A stretch of DNA of 64,000 nt from the NCBI GenBank assembly GCA_036927565.1, contig JAYESD010000009.1, positions 166,678,929 to 166,742,928 of the forward strand, in the 5' to 3' direction. Below are positions 58,663 through 64,000 of the stretch, piece by piece (position 1 is the stretch's first letter; every line of letters begins with the position of its first letter). The notes beneath the pieces are model-generated. The model saw only the letters and a program-made list of their open reading frames with translations. It made no database searches and had not been told where the DNA came from. The stretch is from Tuctoria greenei (taxonomy: Eukaryota > Streptophyta > Magnoliopsida > Poales > Poaceae). A program made the position numbers and the translations under genes.

Positions 58663-61600
58663 ACCAGTCAACAATCCCCGCGATCATGTCGAGCACCGGT
58701 GATGACTCATTGGGAATTTACATAGAACATCAAGCATAGTTGTGTGTGATCCAGTTCATCGGGAACTTATCCTTGTGGTTCAGCTTCACACATACCCAGG
58801 TAAGGTCGCAACATTCAAACATTAACTCATTTCCCATGCAAAACAAAGGTGGAACAAATCTGCTTCAGCTTCCCACCAAGCTCATATGATTTTTAGCAGA
58901 TGATCAAGGTACGCATGCTGCATTCATCAAAGGATGATAACCAGATGATGCTAGGCTGATGTTTTCCGGTGTGTCTTGGTCTACCCCTACCGTATATTCC
59001 ACGGAGAGGTAGGTTATCATATCCTTGCATGTATGATCAATGGGTTGCATGTATGATTCCATGAGAGCCCTATATTTTGGACCTCTTTATCAAGAACTAG
59101 CAGCAACCCGGGCTGTCATATTCACGTAAAAATTGGCGTTTAATAGAAATACATAATAAATGAACATGGTATATATAATAACACTTTCCTAATGAAATGA
59201 AACATGACCTTTTTTTAATAAAATGGAAATGTAGATAAGAAATTTACGTTCAATCCGTGACATGTTTTAAATTTGCATGATTATTTATGTCACTCAAGAG
59301 CTATACAAAGGTACATTTGCATTTCTAGCTAATACGGTAACAAATAAGGGTAATAACACATCGTAAGGCGCACTCCATAAATATTTGAAACCAGAAGATA
59401 GACAGATGATATTAGGAACTACGGAACATGTTATCCTTACACAAGCAGAGAAACACTGAATTAGGAACTCCAAAGTCAATACATATACCACTGAATGTCC
59501 ATGAGCAGAGTCACTCCATCGACTCAGTCCAAAAGGATACCACAGCCTGGAACTGATAAGCAGATAATAAGCAATAGTGTTACACTTGTATACTCCTCCA
59601 TAGATAACCAAACGGGCCTATGTACGCATTCCATTTTAGGTTCTCAAGATTCGATGCTAGACGACAGGTTGTCGGTAAACCATAGAAGCGAGGACATTGC
59701 TATCGGATCATGTCCTTTTCTTTGGCAAGTAAGATGTTTTAATAAAAGCGTTTGATGTGCCATTAGATAACACTATACTACACATATTTGACCATTCAAA
59801 GTTTCCTGAGTTAGTAGAGACATTTTACGCTTTATCCTGCAAAATAATAATATAGATAATTTCAGACAACGACATAAACGTAGGAGAACTACTTATTGTC
59901 TGATTTATGTTGTTGTTGTGCTTTCAGGTCCAAAGTACATAGGAAAATGATTTTATCCGATATTGCACATGGAAATATTCCAATATGTGATAAAATAAAC
60001 AAAGAAACCCCTCTTGAGAAAATTAATTTTAGTTAAATGAAGAAGTCTCTATGTTCAGCGAAATAAAGGCTAGTTGGTCATATCTTTAGATGGAAAGGTA
60101 AATTAATGGATTTTGAGAAGGATTAAATGCATTACAAATATGGTTTATCACAATAATGTGAGCACAAAAAGAGCCTTTTGTTAAATATGCTTACTAAGCA
60201 TGGCATTGAGTAGATCAGCAAGCTAATTAAACCTGAACATGGTTTTCTTCATGAAGATAGCCAATGGATTTGTAAAATGTAAGAAACCCATAAAACAAAT
60301 TAAGGCACCTAGTGAGGAGACATCAGCACTCATGAACAAAAGCCTACGGCAGACCTTTTGGTGTACTGGAGAGTGTCAGGTCATCATTGAAGTTTCCAGC
60401 TCAGAACCAACCAAGGAGACCTCTCCTTATTGACATGGATGTTCATCATCAACAGAGACATCTTAAAATCTCATATGGTATTTTCCAACTAAATATGCAT
60501 TTTGCAGGAAAATTATGTTGTGTGACACGAAGCATCACAAAAGCTACAACCAATGAAATTTCAGTAAGCACACCCATGACTAATTATGCTAAATGTGAAA
60601 CTGCATCGATTGTGTCAGCATATTAGCAGCTGTCTTGTATAGGTACACAAAAGCGGTCGCATTGAAACTCTCAACATGTGAAAACTATACCCAAGTAATA
60701 GCAAAGTTGATACAAGAATGACCCGACCTTCTCAACGTAGAATTGAATATCTAGATACACCGTGAAAACCCAGTGAATTAGATGAACAACACGTCGCCCA
60801 TGCAACACACCTTTCATCTCAAATTCAAAGAACAGTATGCAATGATGTTTGATACACTCGACCACGACGAAGTGGATGTATTGCTCCCACAACTCCCAGT
60901 GGAAAAGCAAGAACAGTCTACCGAAGAACATGTGATATTTGCAATAAATGAATCCCCTCCATTTATTCCTTTTCCTGCACTTGGAAAGTCCTTCAACACC
61001 TAGCAAGTATGTCTCCTACATGCTTGGAAGTCCTTGAACAGTTGACACCGGCCTTCCTGTCTCCCACGCCCTTGGAATGTCATTGAACATCAAGCACCAG
61101 CCTCCCTCTCTTCCACGCCCGTGGAAATTTCATGAACAGCTGGCACTGGCCTCCATTTCTTTCTTTATGATTCCATCATCATGTACATGTGCAGTTAAGC
61201 ATGCAATGTTGTAGTCTCGCCTCACATCCTCCAATGTTTTAAACTTTTATATCTAAGGACAAGCAAAATACATCCTTTAGATAGTAAACTACTCATTTAT
61301 TTAATAATTAAATCACTTAGGAACATATTCACTTTGTCTTGAAGTTTCCGTGCGTGTACTCATATTGGTGGTCCTTTATATGCAGTAGTCATGTTTTCAG
61401 CTTGCATACTAGGATCAGTAGGTGTTAGATAAGAATGTGAGGAACTTGTGAGATGCTCATCAAACTATGTGAATAGGAGACAATTTAGTCAAACTAGAGT
61501 GGGTGCAAAACTTCTGTTAGTAAGCATGTTACTTATGTGTTTTTTTTTCATTTTAGACAATAGAGAATTTGAGTATTTCAGTTTGTGTTGTTTCTATAAT

Positions 61601-62780
61601 TTATGCACCTAAACGACCATGGGATTCATGTTGAGATTTGATGTTTTTGAAATTTAATGATACATATCAGACCTACTATTGTTATTTTCATTCTTTATCA
61701 TGCAAGACTGATGCAAATCATTTCTTTAACAGGAAAAAAACATTTGTTAGAATTACAAAGACACCACAGCATAAATTTCTTCTGCTACTGCTCAGGAAAA
61801 CATTCGGCTCAGGAATGTTTTCATGGCGATGGCACAGTGAGAATATAAGTACATAGTGGTGGGGAGGCGGCGAAGAAATAGACCACAATGTGGATGCATT
61901 GTCCCGTAGCGGTGTTATAGTGAAATATTGTCTCTGATGGATGGATGAAAGACGAGCATTGCCCGAGGTATTTCCCATGACTCTGTAGTACTCTTTCATT
62001 ATGGAGATTTTGAAGCTCAAACCAAGAGGATAACCGTGTTTTTCACTCATAGTTTTCATATCTTCTGATATAAACTCTATCACAGTTCTAATTTAGAATT
62101 ATGACGTCAAGTTTTTGTCATTGTTCTGCATCAACCGTGTAGAACAAATACTCTTATATGAATGTTGTTGGGGTAATCTCATGTTGCAGGGTTTGCATTG
62201 TATTGCCCATTGCTCGATGGAGTTGTATTGTCCAACATAAGGATTATAGGAATCCGGAATAATAGTTATACACACACGGTACCTCTATACCGAGCTTCAG
62301 TGTAGGAGTTTTTGTTAGCATCGAGATAATATTCTATACATTTGATGTTTCAACACCGCCATCAATTGTCTTTATGTGGTACGACTCAGCAGATAAAGAT
62401 TTTTCTTCGGTGTTGATAATTTTTATCCAGTAAGCAGCTTAGTCACTCGGTCACAAGAGGATATTAATAAAAGCTAATAAGGAACACACCTAGGATATGC
62501 TTATAAAATGTGAAAGTCCATGTCAATCTGTTTGGTTTTTGCATGAAACACGGAGAACTGGGTTTGTCAACGCAAAATCTTAGATTGTAACAGTAGAAGC
62601 TCACTGACCAAAATGCTAAAATGTCCCTAGTGTGTGACAAAAGATTGGATCCATACCAGTTTTGTGCATTTAAAATGGGATTTATCTTCAGCAACTTTGC
62701 CAGTACCCCATCACGCCCTCAGGTGAAAATGTGGCAAGTGACTTTACATTCATGTATGGAACTTGCAAAAAAAAATGGTG
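58663..62780. other. Gene-free stretch, unit 3
   Basis: Copy of 13471-17591 with private single-base insertions near 60169 and 61802 and a 3-bp deletion near 62104. It keeps the 3 bp that unit 2 lost near 15488/38084, and has the 9-T run of unit 2. Confidence 0.6.
60980..61154. repeat. Degenerate 48-bp minisatellite, unit 3
   Basis: Copy of 15787-15961. Confidence 0.7.
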
Positions 62781-63948
62781 CATCAGGATTCGACAATGTT
62801 ACAAGCACTATTGAAAAAAAAATTCTAGATACAAGTCAAAATATGAGAAAATCATTTATATATAGTGCAAACAATTTGGACGCCAAGCGCTCATCAGTGG
62901 TCCTTCAGTTCTACACACCGGCAACATCTCCAAACCCCTGCCGGCATTCGCCAAACAATTCTGGCTTTGACATATTCCATCACAAGGAACTCCTGGGAAA
63001 CACCATTTAAAAGTCCAAGTCACCTTGCCTAGAATGCACAGATATAGGATGTTTCGACATGTGGTGGCGTAGACGTAGAAAGACAGCACAGGATGTTGCT
63101 CCGTCAGCATGGTGACCTGTCCTGCAAAACTGCCAGGAGGCACATCACCCAAAGAACCTGTGTCTGCAGCTTACAAAAGCATAAAAGAGCAGGGTTCCCT
63201 GTCCCTTACCACACTCCAATCTCTTTCTCTAGAAAACTGATTTCCTCTCATCTTTCCTCAAACCTAAGTTCCCCTCCTTCCTCCCTCCAGATCCAGATCT
63301 TCCCTACTAGATCTGCCCTACCAGATCTGCTGAGGGAGCTTGCTGCGTCTGACTTCACGCCAATGCTGCTTGGAGAGCTGACGGTCAGGAACGAGGTGAG
63401 CAAAACCTAATAACCTGCATTGTCTCTCACCGAGTGTGCTCTATCCCTTATTGTTCCCCATCTCTTTCACAGAAAATTCATCTCATCTGTCCCCAATCCA
63501 AGCTCCCATCCACCCTCTGGATCTGTCCTTCTCTGTCCCAACAACAGGGGATCTTGCCGGGCCTGCCTCTGCGTCACTACCACACAGGAGCTCGCGCAAC
63601 CGACACTAGAGAACAAGGTGAGCCCAACCCTAACCGAGTTTCTTCTAGTTTCTCCATTTTGTTGTTCCGTTTCAGAAGCTAAGCGGTCAGAAATTGAAGT
63701 TAAATATTCCCCCCCCCTTACTCTTCATCTAGCAGGATCGTGTGGGGAGCTTGCTGTTTGACCGATCTTCGCACTGCCACTCACGAGCTTGTGCAGCCAC
63801 CGTTCAGGAACAAGAGGTAAGCCAAATCCTAACCCTAATCGAAATTCTCCATTTCTGCGATCTCGTTTAGAAGCTGGCAGAGGCAGATCCAGATTGAACA
63901 TTTTTTTTTACTTTTTCTTCACCAAGCAGGAGATAGATTTGAGCAAAG
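62781..63948 (+). promoter_or_regulatory. Promoter and three-module leader of F-box gene B, unit 3
   Basis: Copy of 17592-18757 with a 9-C run in intron 2 and one substitution (GAGAAAATC for GAGCAAATC) near 62847. Confidence 0.6.
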
Positions 63949-64000
63949 ATGGGCGGTGAGGAAGGAAGGCAGATCAAGCGGATGGAGTTGGAGCTCCTGG
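63949..64000 (+). pseudogene. F-box gene B, unit 3, cut by window end
   Basis: The first 17 codons match gene B of units 1 and 2. Whether the codon-180 deletion is present here cannot be seen. Confidence 0.7.

Larger units (their letters stand above)
53937..64000 (+). repeat. Tandem array unit 3, first 10,064 bp
   Basis: This is a third direct copy, cut by the window end inside F-box gene B. The junction is the same as at 31340/31341. Private differences include changes near 55621, 56678, 56730, 56979, 57121, 57859, 58703, 61725 and 62847, single-base insertions near 60169 and 61802, and a 3-bp deletion at about 62104. Several sites match unit 2 rather than unit 1. Confidence 0.97.

Overview
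The window is nuclear DNA from a grass. The evidence is the mix of elements: Ty1-copia and gypsy-type LTRs, a Tourist-like MITE with TAA target duplications, a CACTA element with CACTACTACAAAA ends, a CC-NLR-type resistance gene relic, a Yippee-like gene with GT-AG introns, and F-box genes with CT-rich, intron-bearing leaders. A panicoid grass (sorghum, Miscanthus or sugarcane group) is my best guess, by inference only.

Left flank (1-8744). An NLR pseudogene (80-2139) holds a 118-bp MITE in its NB-ARC region and a frameshift further on. It converges on a small two-exon Yippee-like gene on the minus strand (3412-2483), the only gene in the window that looks fully intact. A probable 3.1-kb solo LTR (4017-7125, TG...CA ends, 5-bp CTTTG duplication) follows, then gene-poor sequence and the 5' part of a decayed copia element.

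Array (8745-64000). From 8745 the sequence is a head-to-tail array of a 22,596-bp unit: 8745-31340, 31341-53936, and the first 10,064 bp of a third unit from 53937. Units are almost identical; by eye I found about a dozen substitutions plus a few short indels between units 1 and 2. The array starts inside the copia element, and both internal junctions join the same gypsy-type LTR piece to the same copia base, so one illegitimate join was followed by homologous expansion.

Inside each unit, in order: a copia pol relic (A side) whose RNase H region runs straight into a 5'-truncated F-box relic (A); a 348-bp copia LTR with a tRNA-Met-type primer site; about 4.1 kb without a recognisable gene but with a 48-bp minisatellite; F-box gene B with a three-module exon-intron leader and one 1-nt deletion; a GC-rich 95-codon ORF; three decayed F-box 3' relics in tandem (D, E, F); a remnant of another F-box leader cut by a large LTR; F-box gene C with two early stops but an intact 322-codon downstream frame; a 1510-bp CACTA element whose empty site survives beside gene B; and two LTR pieces ending the unit.

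The biology is that of an F-box family multiplying by nested duplication. Small-scale duplications made A to F and the leader modules, transposons then broke or fused copies, and finally the whole 22.6-kb block was amplified. Copies B and C carry different, non-overlapping lesions, so neither encodes the full 410-residue protein, although between them every part of the gene is preserved. I see no evidence for an entirely new kind of system; the array and its split F-box genes are the parts most worth following up.
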